Part shown: in pieces, positions 26,081-42,510 of the stretch
Numbering within the stretch: position 1 is the stretch's first letter
Layout: the number at the start of each line of letters is the position of its first letter
Assembly (NCBI RefSeq): GCF_900109115.1
Contig: NZ_FNYV01000012.1
Location: forward strand, 62,001-126,000
Direction: 5' to 3'
Source of the DNA: Micromonospora phaseoli
GTDB taxonomy: Bacteria > Actinomycetota > Actinomycetes > Mycobacteriales > Micromonosporaceae
Length of the DNA stretch: 64,000 nt
Made by a program: the position numbers and the translations under genes
Notes under the pieces: generated by a model
What the model was told of the DNA's origin: nothing
Database searches by the model: none
Seen by the model: only the letters and a program-made list of their open reading frames with translations

Positions 26081-27052
26081 CTAACGATCGGCGCCCAGTA
26101 CGGGCACCAGGGCGGCGCCCAGAGCGGCCGGATCATGACGGGGAGTGCCGTCGTCGACCGCGACGGGAGCGAGGACCAGTCGGGCTCCCAGCGATTCTGC
26201 CGCACAGTTGACGGGTTCGGGGTCACCGACCGCCTTGGCGTCGGCGAGCACGAAGTCGACCGTCAGCTCCGGCAGGTACCAGCGCAGCGCCGCCAGGTGA
26301 TCGGCGACCGACAGGCCGAGGGTCTCCTTCTCGGCGGCGAGGTTGAGGGTGACCAGCCGCCGGGCCGGGCTGACCAGGATCGCCGCGGCCAGCTGCGGCA
26401 CCAGCAGGTGCGGCAGGACACTGGTGTACCAGCTGCCCGGCCCGAAGATCAACCAGTCGGCGGCGCCGATCGCGGCGACCGCCTCCGCGCACGCGGCCGG
26501 CGCCTGGGGGCTGAGCCGCAACGACTCGACCCGACCGGTGGTGACCGCCACCTGGTGCTGGCCGCGCACGGAGCACACCTCATCGGGTCGCCCCGGGTCC
26601 GCCCCACGCACCTGGGCCTCGATGTCGACCGGCTGGCGGGACATCGGCAGCACCCGGCCGACCGAGCCGAGCATCGCCCCGGCGTGCTCCAGGGCGGCCA
26701 CCGGGTCACCCAGCAGCTCCATCAACCCGCAGAGCACCAGGTTGCCCACCGCGTGCCCGGCCAGCCCGTCGCCCCGTACCCCGGTCGGCACCTCGCCGAA
26801 GCGGTGCTGGAACAGCCCGGCGCTGCGCCGGGTGGCGGGATGGTCGCCGGCCAGCGCGACCAGCGCCTGCCGCAGGTCACCGGGGGGCAGCCCGCCCCGC
26901 TCGGCGCGCAGCCGACCGCTGGAACCGCCGTCGTCCCCGACGGTCACCACCGCGGTGATGTCCAGGTCCAGCTCCGGGGCGCAGCGCCGCAGCGCGCGCA
27001 GCGAGGCGGACAGGCCGTGGCCGCCGCCGAACGCCACCACCCGGATCGTCAT
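26081..27052 (-). CDS. yvcK: YvcK/CofD-like UDP-sugar-binding protein
   Basis: 323 residues. It begins with VVAFGGGHGLSASLRALRR, the nucleotide-sugar-binding loop, followed by VTVGDDGGSSGRLR, both diagnostic for the YvcK/GlmR family. In Bacillus and mycobacteria this protein binds UDP-GlcNAc and steers carbon toward peptidoglycan precursors. The ATG overlaps the rapZ stop by 4 nt. Confidence 0.93.
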   Translation of the reverse strand: MTIRVVAFGGGHGLSASLRALRRCAPELDLDITAVVTVGDDGGSSGRLRAERGGLPPGDLRQALVALAGDHPATRRSAGLFQHRFGEVPTGVRGDGLAGHAVGNLVLCGLMELLGDPVAALEHAGAMLGSVGRVLPMSRQPVDIEAQVRGADPGRPDEVCSVRGQHQVAVTTGRVESLRLSPQAPAACAEAVAAIGAADWLIFGPGSWYTSVLPHLLVPQLAAAILVSPARRLVTLNLAAEKETLGLSVADHLAALRWYLPELTVDFVLADAKAVGDPEPVNCAAESLGARLVLAPVAVDDGTPRHDPAALGAALVPVLGADR

Positions 27053-27978
27053 TCGCGCCCCAGGTCGCGGTGCTGCGCGTTGGCCGCCAGCCCGGCGCGG
27101 CGCAGCCGGGCAGCCAGCTCCTCGGCGATCGCCACGCTGCGGTGCTTGCCGCCGGTGCAGCCGACCGCCACGGTCAGGTACCGCTTGCCCTCCCGCTCGA
27201 AGCCGGCGGTGGTGGCGTTGACCAGGTCCGTGTACGCATCGACGAAGGCGTTCGCGCCCTCCTGGCCCAGCACGTACGCGCTGACCGCCTCCTCCCGCCC
27301 GGTGTGCTCGCGCAGTTCGGGCACCCAGTACGGGTTGGGCAGGAACCGGGCGTCGAGCACGAAATCGGCGTCCGGCGGCAGCCCGTACTTGAAGCCGAAG
27401 GAGATCACGGTCAACCGCAGCCGGCGCGCGTCCTCGCCACCGAACAGCTCCTCGACCCGGCGGCGCAGCTGGTTGACGTTCAGATGGCTGGTGTCGATGA
27501 TCACGTCGGCCTGGTCGCGGGCCTCCTCCAGCAGGCCCCGCTCGACCGCGATGCCGTCGGCGAGCCGCCCGTCCCCCTGCAACGGGTGTGAGCGCCGCAC
27601 GCTCTCGAACCGGCGGATCAGCACCTCGTCGTCGGCGTCGACGAAGACCACCCGGGGGGCGTAGCCGCGCTCCTTCAGCTCCCGGATCGCCTCGGCCAGG
27701 TCGGTGGAGAACGCCCGGGACCGCACGTCCAGCACCATCGCGGTACGCCGGGCCGCTCCGCCGGCCTTCACCGCCAGCTCGGCCATGTCCAGCAGCAGCG
27801 CCTGCGGGAGGTTGTCGACGACGTAGAAGCCGACGTTCTCCAGGGCCCGGGCGACCGTGCTGCGCCCACCACCGGAGAGGCCGGTGACCACGACCAGTGT
27901 GGTGTCCACCTCGGCCGCCGTCCCGTTCTGCTCGCCGGGTACGCCGGCGCGGTGACCGTTCGTGTGCGCCTCACTCAC
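27049..27978 (-). CDS. rapZ: RapZ-family nucleotide-binding protein
   Basis: 309 residues from a GTG. The Walker A motif is GLSGGGRST, with Arg in place of the usual Lys as commonly seen in actinobacteria, and the RapZ signature FYVVDNLPQALL follows. The C-terminal domain holds AVGCTGGKHRSVAIAEELA, the metabolite-binding segment that in E. coli senses GlcN6P. Here, with no GlmZ/GlmY RNAs expected, its role beside yvcK and whiA is probably in cell-wall precursor control; this is inferred. The first ~25 residues are a variable tail. Confidence 0.92.
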   Translation of the reverse strand: MSEAHTNGHRAGVPGEQNGTAAEVDTTLVVVTGLSGGGRSTVARALENVGFYVVDNLPQALLLDMAELAVKAGGAARRTAMVLDVRSRAFSTDLAEAIRELKERGYAPRVVFVDADDEVLIRRFESVRRSHPLQGDGRLADGIAVERGLLEEARDQADVIIDTSHLNVNQLRRRVEELFGGEDARRLRLTVISFGFKYGLPPDADFVLDARFLPNPYWVPELREHTGREEAVSAYVLGQEGANAFVDAYTDLVNATTAGFEREGKRYLTVAVGCTGGKHRSVAIAEELAARLRRAGLAANAQHRDLGRE

Positions 27979-28124
27979 CCGTAAACCCCCAAGCCGCTGC
28001 GCCTCGGTCGATACCGACCGGGCATGGTCAGCAGCGACTCTAGCTCGCCGGTCGGGGGCGGGCGGGATGCACCACCGGACGGCTGGTGGCGGTCGTCTCG
28101 GGTTGATGGTGGCGGTCGTCTCGG

Positions 28125-28177
28125 GTTAAGAAGGGGCCCCTGCTATACACCAGGCGTTAATAGGGGGCCCTTCCTTC
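28125..28177 (+). repeat. 31-bp-period GGGGCCC repeat pair, copy 3
   Basis: Units start at 28125 (GTTAAGAAGGGGCCCCTGC) and 28156 (GTTAATAGGGGGCCCTTCC), again 31 bp apart. Unlike copies 1 and 2 this pair lies between two divergent genes, not behind a stop codon. A short direct repeat, GGTGGCGGTCGTCTCGGGTT (one base different between copies), sits just before it at 28085-28127. Confidence 0.85.
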
Positions 28178-28221
28178 GCTTGGGTGTCGGCTGGGTGACG
28201 GCGCGCGGCCCTGCGCGCCGT

Positions 28222-28227
28222 TATTCT
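28222..28227 (+). promoter_or_regulatory. -10 box of the 28234 gene (leaderless)
   Basis: TATTCT ends exactly 7 nt before the ATG at 28234, so the predicted transcription start is the A of the start codon. Confidence 0.5.
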
Positions 28228-28233
28228 CCGGCC

Positions 28234-28887
28234 ATGGGCAGGCACGGGGCGCGGCTGCGCTGGGTGGTGGCTCTCGTGGCGGCGACCGTGGCCGTGCTGG
28301 CCACCGTGGACCGGTTCCGCGAACGCGAGCGCGAGTGGCGCAGCGGAGGCGATGCGGTCACGGTGACCGTCGAGGCCCTGCTGCCCGAGCCCGACCAGGT
28401 GTCCGACCTTGCCGCCGCGCACGGCTCACGGAACGCGGGAAAGACTGTGGTCGGCGATCCGGACGACCAGTCGGTGCTGCTGCGGCTGCACTGGTCCGGG
28501 CCGAGCCAGCAGGGTTCCTACCAGGTGATCCTGCTGGACAACCGCGACCTTCCCGCCCGGGTGCTGCGCCCGATCGTCGGCTGGGACGCCACCGGCGGCA
28601 CCGGGTTCAACTGGGCCAGCTCGTACGAGGTGCTGGCCGAGCGCTACGACTGGCTCGCCGGCGCCGCCGCGCGCCCCTGGTCGAGCGACTCGCTCAGGAC
28701 CCCGGACAACCTCGGCGCGGTGGGCACCCGCGCGGTCGCCGACGGCAACCTGGTCGCGTTGTTCCGGATGGGCGTCGGAGCCGCGCCACTGACCGACCCG
28801 TCGCACCTGGTGGTGGCGTTCTGCTACGTCGAGGCGGACGGGGAGGTCCGCTGGGCGAAACAGGTCCCGGTCCCCCCGGCCCCCTGA
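28234..28887 (+). CDS. Membrane-anchored protein of unknown function
   Basis: 217 residues. An uncleaved N-terminal anchor or signal sequence spans about residues 8-25 (LRWVVALVAATVAVLATV), and the remainder is a single soluble domain, presumably outside the cell, with many Trp and Asp residues (VGWDATGGTGFNWASSYEVL). I do not recognise a named family. It lies between rapZ (divergent) and the SWIM protein (convergent, 28 bp apart), with its own leaderless promoter. Confidence 0.65.
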   Translation: MGRHGARLRWVVALVAATVAVLATVDRFREREREWRSGGDAVTVTVEALLPEPDQVSDLAAAHGSRNAGKTVVGDPDDQSVLLRLHWSGPSQQGSYQVILLDNRDLPARVLRPIVGWDATGGTGFNWASSYEVLAERYDWLAGAAARPWSSDSLRTPDNLGAVGTRAVADGNLVALFRMGVGAAPLTDPSHLVVAFCYVEADGEVRWAKQVPVPPAP

Positions 28888-28914
28888 CCTCCAACGAGGC
28901 CCACCGACCCCGGG

Positions 28915-29889
28915 CTACCTCCGGCGGCGCAGCCTCCTGACCCGGTCACGGCCCAGCACAGCGAGGTAGTCCCCCGGCTCGTCGAGACAGGATTCGACCT
29001 CGGCGGCCTCGATGATCTCGGTCAGCCGGTCGGCCAGCTCGTCGGGGTCCGGTTGCACCTGCTCGCAGAGCTGGATGTGGGCCGCCCGCAGCGCACCGCC
29101 GATCTCGGCCGGCTCCTCCTCGTAGGTTTCCCAGGCGTCGTAGAGGTGGCCGGCCAACCCGTCCCACGCGCGGGCCGCCCGCTCGACCACCAGCAGCGCC
29201 TCCGGGCTGGCCGGGTGCTGGCTCAGCACCCGCACCTCCTCGACGATGGCCCGGCCGGCCTTCTCCACGTCGTGCAGGTCCCAACGGTGGCCGCTGGTCG
29301 CCTCGTGGGCCAGGTTGTCGATCATCCGGCCGACGTCGGCCAGTTCCGCGTCGGTGAGCGGCGCCAGCCGCCCGGCGTACCCCAGCAGCCGGGTCTCCAG
29401 CACCCGATCCGCAGCGGCCCACTCGGCGACCAGCAACGCCAATCGTCGGGCCGGGATGCTGCCCGCGAGGTCGGCCAGCTCGGCGACCCGGGAATCGACC
29501 TCCTCGGCCGAGGGCGGCATGGCCAACGACGACCACGCGAATCCCGCCGCCAGGGCAGCATCGGCGAGCGTCACCGCGTGGCCGCACAACTCCGTCGGCG
29601 TCGGGCAGTCACACTCGGCGGTGAAGCCGTCCGCCGTGATCCCGACCCACACGTCGTACGGTGGTTGCCCGGCCTCCCGGATGGTGCACGAGGCTCCCCC
29701 ACCCACCGGCACGATCGCGTCAGGTTGCCCAGCTGACCGAAGCTGCTCCGCCACCTCGCAGGCCACGGCCCCTGCCGCCGCCCGCAGCGCGTCAATATCG
29801 ATGCGTACCGCCACCCGCCCATCTAACCGGGCGAGGATGACGCCGCCAGCGTCAGGGCTCCTCGGCTCGAAGTGTGGCACCGTAGCCAC
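28915..29889 (-). CDS. SWIM zinc-finger protein
   Basis: 324 residues from a GTG; other GTG codons a few residues inside are possible starts. A SWIM finger, CxCx6CxH (CDCPTPTELCGH), lies near residues 94-105. The rest is helical and acidic with a basic RRLRRRR end. SWIM fingers bind DNA or proteins and occur next to helicases in bacteria; this one sits beside recQ, divergent from it across 180 bp, which invites but does not prove a shared role in DNA handling. Confidence 0.72.
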   Translation of the reverse strand: MATVPHFEPRSPDAGGVILARLDGRVAVRIDIDALRAAAGAVACEVAEQLRSAGQPDAIVPVGGGASCTIREAGQPPYDVWVGITADGFTAECDCPTPTELCGHAVTLADAALAAGFAWSSLAMPPSAEEVDSRVAELADLAGSIPARRLALLVAEWAAADRVLETRLLGYAGRLAPLTDAELADVGRMIDNLAHEATSGHRWDLHDVEKAGRAIVEEVRVLSQHPASPEALLVVERAARAWDGLAGHLYDAWETYEEEPAEIGGALRAAHIQLCEQVQPDPDELADRLTEIIEAAEVESCLDEPGDYLAVLGRDRVRRLRRRR

Positions 29890-30057
29890 TCGACACGCCG
29901 GGGCGAGACCACCTGGACTGCCGCCCTTCGAGCGCTCGCCCTACGCGCCATCCCGGCTTCCACAGCGCGGCCGGACTCGGCGGACTCTGCCGGGGCGAGG
30001 GCGACGACACCGGGGCCCGGTGACCGCTCGAGTCGGGGGGCCGTCGGGGGCGGCTCG

Positions 30058-30063
30058 TAGAAT
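30058..30063 (+). promoter_or_regulatory. recQ -10 box (leaderless)
   Basis: TAGAAT ends exactly 7 nt before the recQ ATG, placing the predicted transcription start on the A of the start codon. No -35 match is evident. Confidence 0.5.
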
Positions 30064-30069
30064 CCCAGG

Positions 30070-31962
<1,893 letters not shown>

Positions 31963-31976
31963 GTGGCGGGCGGCGG

Positions 31977-33923
31977 TCAGTCGACGGACGGTTGCTTGTC
32001 GTCGCCGTCGAGGGCGGCGAGGATTGCCTCGGCCGTCCGGCGGCCCACCCCGGGGACCTCGGTGATCTCCTCCACGGTGGCGGCCGAGAGGCGCTTGAGC
32101 GAGCCGAAGTGGCGCAGCAGCGCCTTGCGGCGGATCTCGCCGAGGCCGGGGACGCTGTCCAGTGCCGAGGTGGTCATCCGCTTCGAGCGACGCTGGCGGT
32201 GGAAGGTGATGGCGAACCGGTGGGCCTCGTCGCGTACCCGTTGCAGCAGGTAGAGCCCCTCCGAGGTGCGCGGGAGGATGGCCGGGAAGTCGTCGTCGGG
32301 CAGCCAGACCTCCTCCAGCCGCTTGGCCAGCCCGCACAGCGCCACGTCGTCGATGCCCAGCTCGGCCAGCGCCTGGGCGGCGGCGGCCACCTGCGGCGCA
32401 CCGCCGTCGACCACCACCAGCTGCGGCGGGTACGCGAACCGGCGCGGCCGGCCCGTGGTCGGGTCGACCAGCACGCCGACCTCCGGCTCCTCCGCGGCGG
32501 ACTCCACCCCGACCTCGCCGGTCTCGGCCCGGGCGTCGAGGTAGCGGGCGAAGCGGCGACGCAGCACCTCGGACATCGCCGAGAGGTCGTCGGTGGCGCC
32601 TCTGATGATGAACCGGCGGTACTCGCTCTTGCGGGGCAGCCCGTCCTCGAAGACGACCATGCTCGCCACCACGTCGGTGCCCTGGATCTGCGAGATGTCG
32701 AAGCACTCGATGCGCAGCGGCGCCGTCCGCAGGCCGAGCGCCTCGGTGATCTCGTCGAGCGCCTTGCCGCGGGTGGTCAGGTCGCCGGCCCGCTTGAGCT
32801 TGTGCCGGGCCAGGGCGTCCTTGGCGTTGCGCTCGACCGTCTCCAGCAGGGCCCGCTTGTCGCCGCGCTGGGGCACCCGCAGCGTCGCCCGCGCGCCCCG
32901 GTGGGCGGAGAGCCAGTCGGCCAGGGCGTCGGCGTCGGCCGGCAACTCGGGCACCAGCAGCTCGCGCGGTACGTCGGCCTCGCCCTGCTCGCCACCGTAG
33001 ACCTGGGTGCAGAAGTGGTGCACCAGATCGCCCATGGTCAGGTCCTCGGTCTTCTCCACCACCCAGCCGCGCTGGCCGCGCACCCGGCCGCCCCGCACGT
33101 GGAAGACCTGGACGGCGGCTTCGAGCGGGTCGTCGGCGAAGGCGACCACATCGGCGTCGGTGCCGTCGCCGAGCACCACTGTCTGCTTCTCCATCGCCCG
33201 ACGCAGCGCGGCGACGTCGTCGCGCAGCCGCGCCGCCCGCTCGAACTCCAGCTCCGCGCTGGCCTCGGCCATCTCGCGTTCCAGCTTGCGCACCATGCTG
33301 TCGGTCCGCCCGGCCATGAAGTCGCAGAAATCGTCCACGATCTCGCGGTGCTGCTGCGCCGTGACGCTGCCGACACAGGGCGCCGAGCACTTGCCGATGT
33401 AGCCGAGCAGGCACGGGCGGCCGACCTGGCCGGCCCGCTTGAACACCCCGGCCGAGCAGGTCCGCGCCGGGAAGACCCGCAGCAGCAGGTCGAGCGTCTC
33501 GCGGATCGCCCAGGCGTGTGAGTACGGCCCGAAGTAGCGCACCCCCTTGCGCTTGGCGCCCCGCATCACCTGTAGCCGGGGAAACTCCTCGTCGAGGGTA
33601 ACCGCGAGGTACGGGTACGACTTGTCGTCGCGGTAGCGGACGTTGAACCTCGGGTCGTACTGCTTGATCCAGGTGTATTCGAGCTGGAGCGCCTCGACCT
33701 CGGTGCCGACGGTGACCCAGTCCACCGCCTCCGCCGTGGTGACCATCTGCTGGGTGCGCTGGTGCAGCCCCCAGAGGTCGGCGAAGTAGGAGTTGAGCCG
33801 GCTGCGCAGGTTCTTCGCCTTGCCGACGTAGATGACCCGCCCGGTGCCGTCACGGAAGCGGTAGACCCCCGGTGCCTCGGGGATCGTGCCCGGCGCGGGA
33901 CGGTAGGTCGACGGATCAGCCAC
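31977..33923 (-). CDS. uvrC: UvrC, excinuclease subunit C
   Basis: 648 residues from the GTG of VADPSTYRPAPG. The GIY-YIG nuclease domain is at the start (APGVYRFRDGTGRVIYVGKA), the UVR motif follows in the middle (LEFERAARLRDDVAALRRAM), then the RNase H-like second nuclease (IECFDISQIQGTDVVASMVV) and a tandem HhH at the C-terminus. It makes both incisions in nucleotide excision repair. An upstream in-frame extension of 10 residues would overlap the TAGGCT box, so I prefer this GTG. Confidence 0.94.
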   Translation of the reverse strand: MADPSTYRPAPGTIPEAPGVYRFRDGTGRVIYVGKAKNLRSRLNSYFADLWGLHQRTQQMVTTAEAVDWVTVGTEVEALQLEYTWIKQYDPRFNVRYRDDKSYPYLAVTLDEEFPRLQVMRGAKRKGVRYFGPYSHAWAIRETLDLLLRVFPARTCSAGVFKRAGQVGRPCLLGYIGKCSAPCVGSVTAQQHREIVDDFCDFMAGRTDSMVRKLEREMAEASAELEFERAARLRDDVAALRRAMEKQTVVLGDGTDADVVAFADDPLEAAVQVFHVRGGRVRGQRGWVVEKTEDLTMGDLVHHFCTQVYGGEQGEADVPRELLVPELPADADALADWLSAHRGARATLRVPQRGDKRALLETVERNAKDALARHKLKRAGDLTTRGKALDEITEALGLRTAPLRIECFDISQIQGTDVVASMVVFEDGLPRKSEYRRFIIRGATDDLSAMSEVLRRRFARYLDARAETGEVGVESAAEEPEVGVLVDPTTGRPRRFAYPPQLVVVDGGAPQVAAAAQALAELGIDDVALCGLAKRLEEVWLPDDDFPAILPRTSEGLYLLQRVRDEAHRFAITFHRQRRSKRMTTSALDSVPGLGEIRRKALLRHFGSLKRLSAATVEEITEVPGVGRRTAEAILAALDGDDKQPSVD

Positions 33924-33930
33924 ACCGGCG

Positions 33931-33936
33931 AGCCTA
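33931..33936 (-). promoter_or_regulatory. uvrC -10 box (leaderless)
   Basis: TAGGCT on the minus strand, its last base 8 nt before the uvrC GTG. No LexA-type palindrome is visible around it. Confidence 0.45.
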
Positions 33937-34002
33937 GTCGCCGCCCCCGACACCCCCAGCTCAACCCGAGTCGGTGAACCCGCCCCGGCCCCGGCTGCGG
34001 CC

Positions 34003-34046
34003 GCGGCCCGGCTGCGGTTGCGGCCCGGCTGCGGTTGCGGCCGGCT
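34003..34046 (+). repeat. 17-bp tandem repeat
   Basis: GCGGCCCGGCTGCGGTT occurs twice head to tail (34003-34019, 34020-34036), followed by a partial third unit; a diverged partial unit precedes it from about 33986. It lies between uvrC and the acylase gene and ends over 100 bp before the acylase start. Confidence 0.75.
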
Positions 34047-34162
34047 CGTCCGGCGTCTCGATAGACACCTTCCAATATCGAGCGCGGCAGCCTACCATCC
34101 AGTAACCGAATGTTCTTCATGTAATGATCCCGTCCAATGGCCCCCGTCCACAGAGGAGCGCC

Positions 34163-37447
<3,285 letters not shown>

Positions 37448-37452
37448 GGTCG

Positions 37453-37492
37453 CCGGTCGCGGCCGGGACGTTACCGTCCCGGCCGCGACCGG
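37453..37492. terminator. Bidirectional terminator hairpin
   Basis: Perfect 18-bp arms (37453-37470 and 37475-37492) around a TTAC loop, between the convergent acylase and Rieske genes. There is no U-run, as is common for actinobacterial terminators. Confidence 0.8.
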
Positions 37493-37500
37493 GTGTCGAC

Positions 37501-37983
37501 TCAGGCCAGCGAGATCTGGTCGCCGTCGACCTTGACGTCCTTGGCCGGCAACCCCGTGGTGGCCGGGCCCGCCTTGACCGACCCGTCCTCGATGGAGAAC
37601 TTGCTGCCGTGGCAGGTGCAGTTGATGGTGCCGCCGTCGACGTTCGACACCGGGCAGCCCTGGTGGGTGCAGACCGGGTCGAAGCCCTTGAACTCGCCCG
37701 GGCTCGGCTGGGTGATCACCACGCCCTGGGCGGCGAAGACCGCGCCGCCGCCGACCGGGATGTCGGTGGTCTTGGCCAACGACTGGGCGCCCTCACGGTC
37801 CCCACCGCCGGCGTCACCGGTGTTGGTGACCTGCGGACCACCGCTGGTCGGAGCCGCGCCGTCGCCGGAGTCCGCATCGCCGCAGCCGGCCAGGACCACC
37901 GCCGCGCCGAGCGCACCCGCACCCGTCAGCACGGCCCGGCGGGTCCGCGTCTCCGGCCCGGCCAGCACCTGGTCGTCGCTCAT
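37501..37983 (-). CDS. Tat-exported Rieske [2Fe-2S] lipoprotein
   Basis: 160 residues. The N-terminus has a twin-arginine motif (TRRAVLTGAGA) and a lipobox ending at Cys34 (VLAGC), so a folded protein is probably exported and lipid-anchored. The Rieske boxes are CTHQGC and CTCHGS, the classical type with the extra disulfide cysteines. A Ser/Gly/Ala linker joins anchor and domain. It resembles the high-potential Rieske proteins of actinobacteria that are not part of a bc1 complex; its redox partner is unknown. Confidence 0.88.
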   Translation of the reverse strand: MSDDQVLAGPETRTRRAVLTGAGALGAAVVLAGCGDADSGDGAAPTSGGPQVTNTGDAGGGDREGAQSLAKTTDIPVGGGAVFAAQGVVITQPSPGEFKGFDPVCTHQGCPVSNVDGGTINCTCHGSKFSIEDGSVKAGPATTGLPAKDVKVDGDQISLA

Positions 37984-38161
37984 GCCAGCCCTCCGCTGCG
38001 CTCGCTCATGCATCGCCTCTTTCGTCGGCTACCACCGTGCATGTTCTGTGGCTACCTTCCCCTACACGCACCACTCTGCCTGGCGGTTCACCCGATCGGC
38101 TACTCCGTCCCGGTCCCCGACGCGCCACGCACCGGCCGAGCACCGGGTGGTGGGCACCAGG

Positions 38162-41104
<2,943 letters not shown>

Positions 41105-41224
41105 GGTCCGTGTACTCCCGGGTGAGAATGACGAGGTGATCTGTCCGCTTTTGGGATGAACCCAGCGGTTGTGCCGGCGCGGAGAGTGCGCCCCGGCAAC
41201 TGTAGACCCGCCCTACGACAACTT

Positions 41225-41455
41225 CCCCCACCCACACATCCCCACCCCACCCCCACCGCCCCCGCCCCACCCCCCGACCGCACCACCCCCACCCCCGACC
41301 GCGCCGATCATGCAGTTGTGGCAGCTCCAAAACGGCCGAAAGGGGCGTATCGACGACCACAACTGCATGATCGGCGGCAGGAATGTGGGCGTGAGGGGGT
41401 GAGGTGGGGGGTGGGGTGAGGGGGTGGGGGGTCAGTGGGGGTGGGAGCGGGTGCG
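41225..41455. repeat. 19-bp inverted repeat between mirror C-rich and G-rich tracts
   Basis: Perfect 19-nt arms GCCGATCATGCAGTTGTGG (41303-41321) and its complement (41357-41375) enclose a 35-nt loop. The left flank (41225-41298) is almost pure C with A and T interruptions; the right flank (41386-41455) is the corresponding G-rich run, reaching into the last codons of rsgA. The whole resembles a palindromic mobile repeat (REP/MITE-like) or a very large terminator. The uvrA-rsgA gap (41105-41431) holds nothing else recognisable. Confidence 0.85.
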
Positions 41456-42460
41456 GCGGGTGGGGCGGGCGGCGCGGCGGCGGGTCTCGTGGGCGACCTC
41501 GCGTTGCAGCCGCCGCCAGCTCTGAAAACGGCGGGCGGTCAGCTCACCGGCGTCCAGCGCCTCCCGCACCGCGCAGCCCGGCTCCGCCTCGTGCCCGCAG
41601 TCGCCGTAGCGGCAGCCGGTGGCAAGGTCGGCGATGTCGACGAAGGCCCGGTCGAGCCCGGTCGAGCCGTCCAGCAGACCGACGGCCCGGACCCCTGGGG
41701 TGTCCAGCACGGCACCGCCACCGGGCAGCGGCACCAGCGACCGCCAGGTGGTGGTGTGCCGGCCCTTGCCGTCGACCCGCCGGATCGCCTGGGTGGGCAT
41801 CACCACCGCTGACGCGAGCGCGTTGACCAGGCTCGACTTGCCGGCGCCGGAAGGTCCGAGCAGGCCGAGCGTCCGGCCCGGCCCCACCTGCGCACGCAGC
41901 GGGTCCAGCCCGGTGCCGTGCTCGGCGCTGACCGGCAGCACCGGCACGCCGGGCGCGAGAGCGGTGAGCTGGCGCGCGATCGCCGCCGGGTCGGCCGCCA
42001 GGTCGGTCTTGGTCAGCACCACCAGCGGCCGGGCGCCCGACTCGTGGACCAGGGCGAGCAGGCGCTCGATGCGGCCGGCGTCGGGCGCGGGGTGGACCGG
42101 CTCCACCACCGCCGCGACGTCCAGGTTGGCGGCCAGGAGCTGCCCACCGGCGTCCCTGCCGGCGGTACGCCGGATCAGTGCGGTCCGCCGGGGCAGTACC
42201 GCCTCCACCGTCACCCGCGCGTCGGGCCAGGAGCACAGGAGCACCCAGTCGCCCGCGCACGGCAGCCGGGTGGGATCGCCCGCGGCGGAGGCCAGCACGG
42301 CCCCACCGACGGAGGCGCGCAACGGCCCGTGCTCGGTGAGCACGGTGCAGACGCCACGGTCGACCCGGGACACCCGGCCCGGACGGTGGTCGGTACGGAT
42401 ACGTAGCAGATGGGCCGCCCGGTCGGTGTCCCAACCGAGGGCGCTCAGCGTGATCGCCAT
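41432..42460 (-). CDS. rsgA: RsgA, small-subunit ribosome assembly GTPase
   Basis: 342 residues. It is a circularly permuted GTPase: G4 VLTKTD comes first, then G1 GLLGPSGAGKSSLVNAL and G3 LDTPGVRAVG. The C-terminal zinc finger has GCRYGDCGHEAEPGC. An OB-fold precedes the G domain. RsgA checks late maturation of the 30S subunit. The C-terminal basic tail ends in RSHPH, encoded by the G-rich tract described above. It is divergent from the DinB-like gene. Confidence 0.93.
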   Translation of the reverse strand: MAITLSALGWDTDRAAHLLRIRTDHRPGRVSRVDRGVCTVLTEHGPLRASVGGAVLASAAGDPTRLPCAGDWVLLCSWPDARVTVEAVLPRRTALIRRTAGRDAGGQLLAANLDVAAVVEPVHPAPDAGRIERLLALVHESGARPLVVLTKTDLAADPAAIARQLTALAPGVPVLPVSAEHGTGLDPLRAQVGPGRTLGLLGPSGAGKSSLVNALASAVVMPTQAIRRVDGKGRHTTTWRSLVPLPGGGAVLDTPGVRAVGLLDGSTGLDRAFVDIADLATGCRYGDCGHEAEPGCAVREALDAGELTARRFQSWRRLQREVAHETRRRAARPTRRTRSHPH

Positions 42461-42510
42461 GATTCCTCGCTCAGAGTCGGTGCGGGTGATACACGGGTGC
42501 GGTGACCGGC

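Noticed and set aside
41105..41200. LexA-type SOS box upstream of uvrA
   Set aside because: The nearest dyad (GAACCCAGCGGTTG) lacks the GAAC-N4-GTTC spacing; nothing closer was seen.
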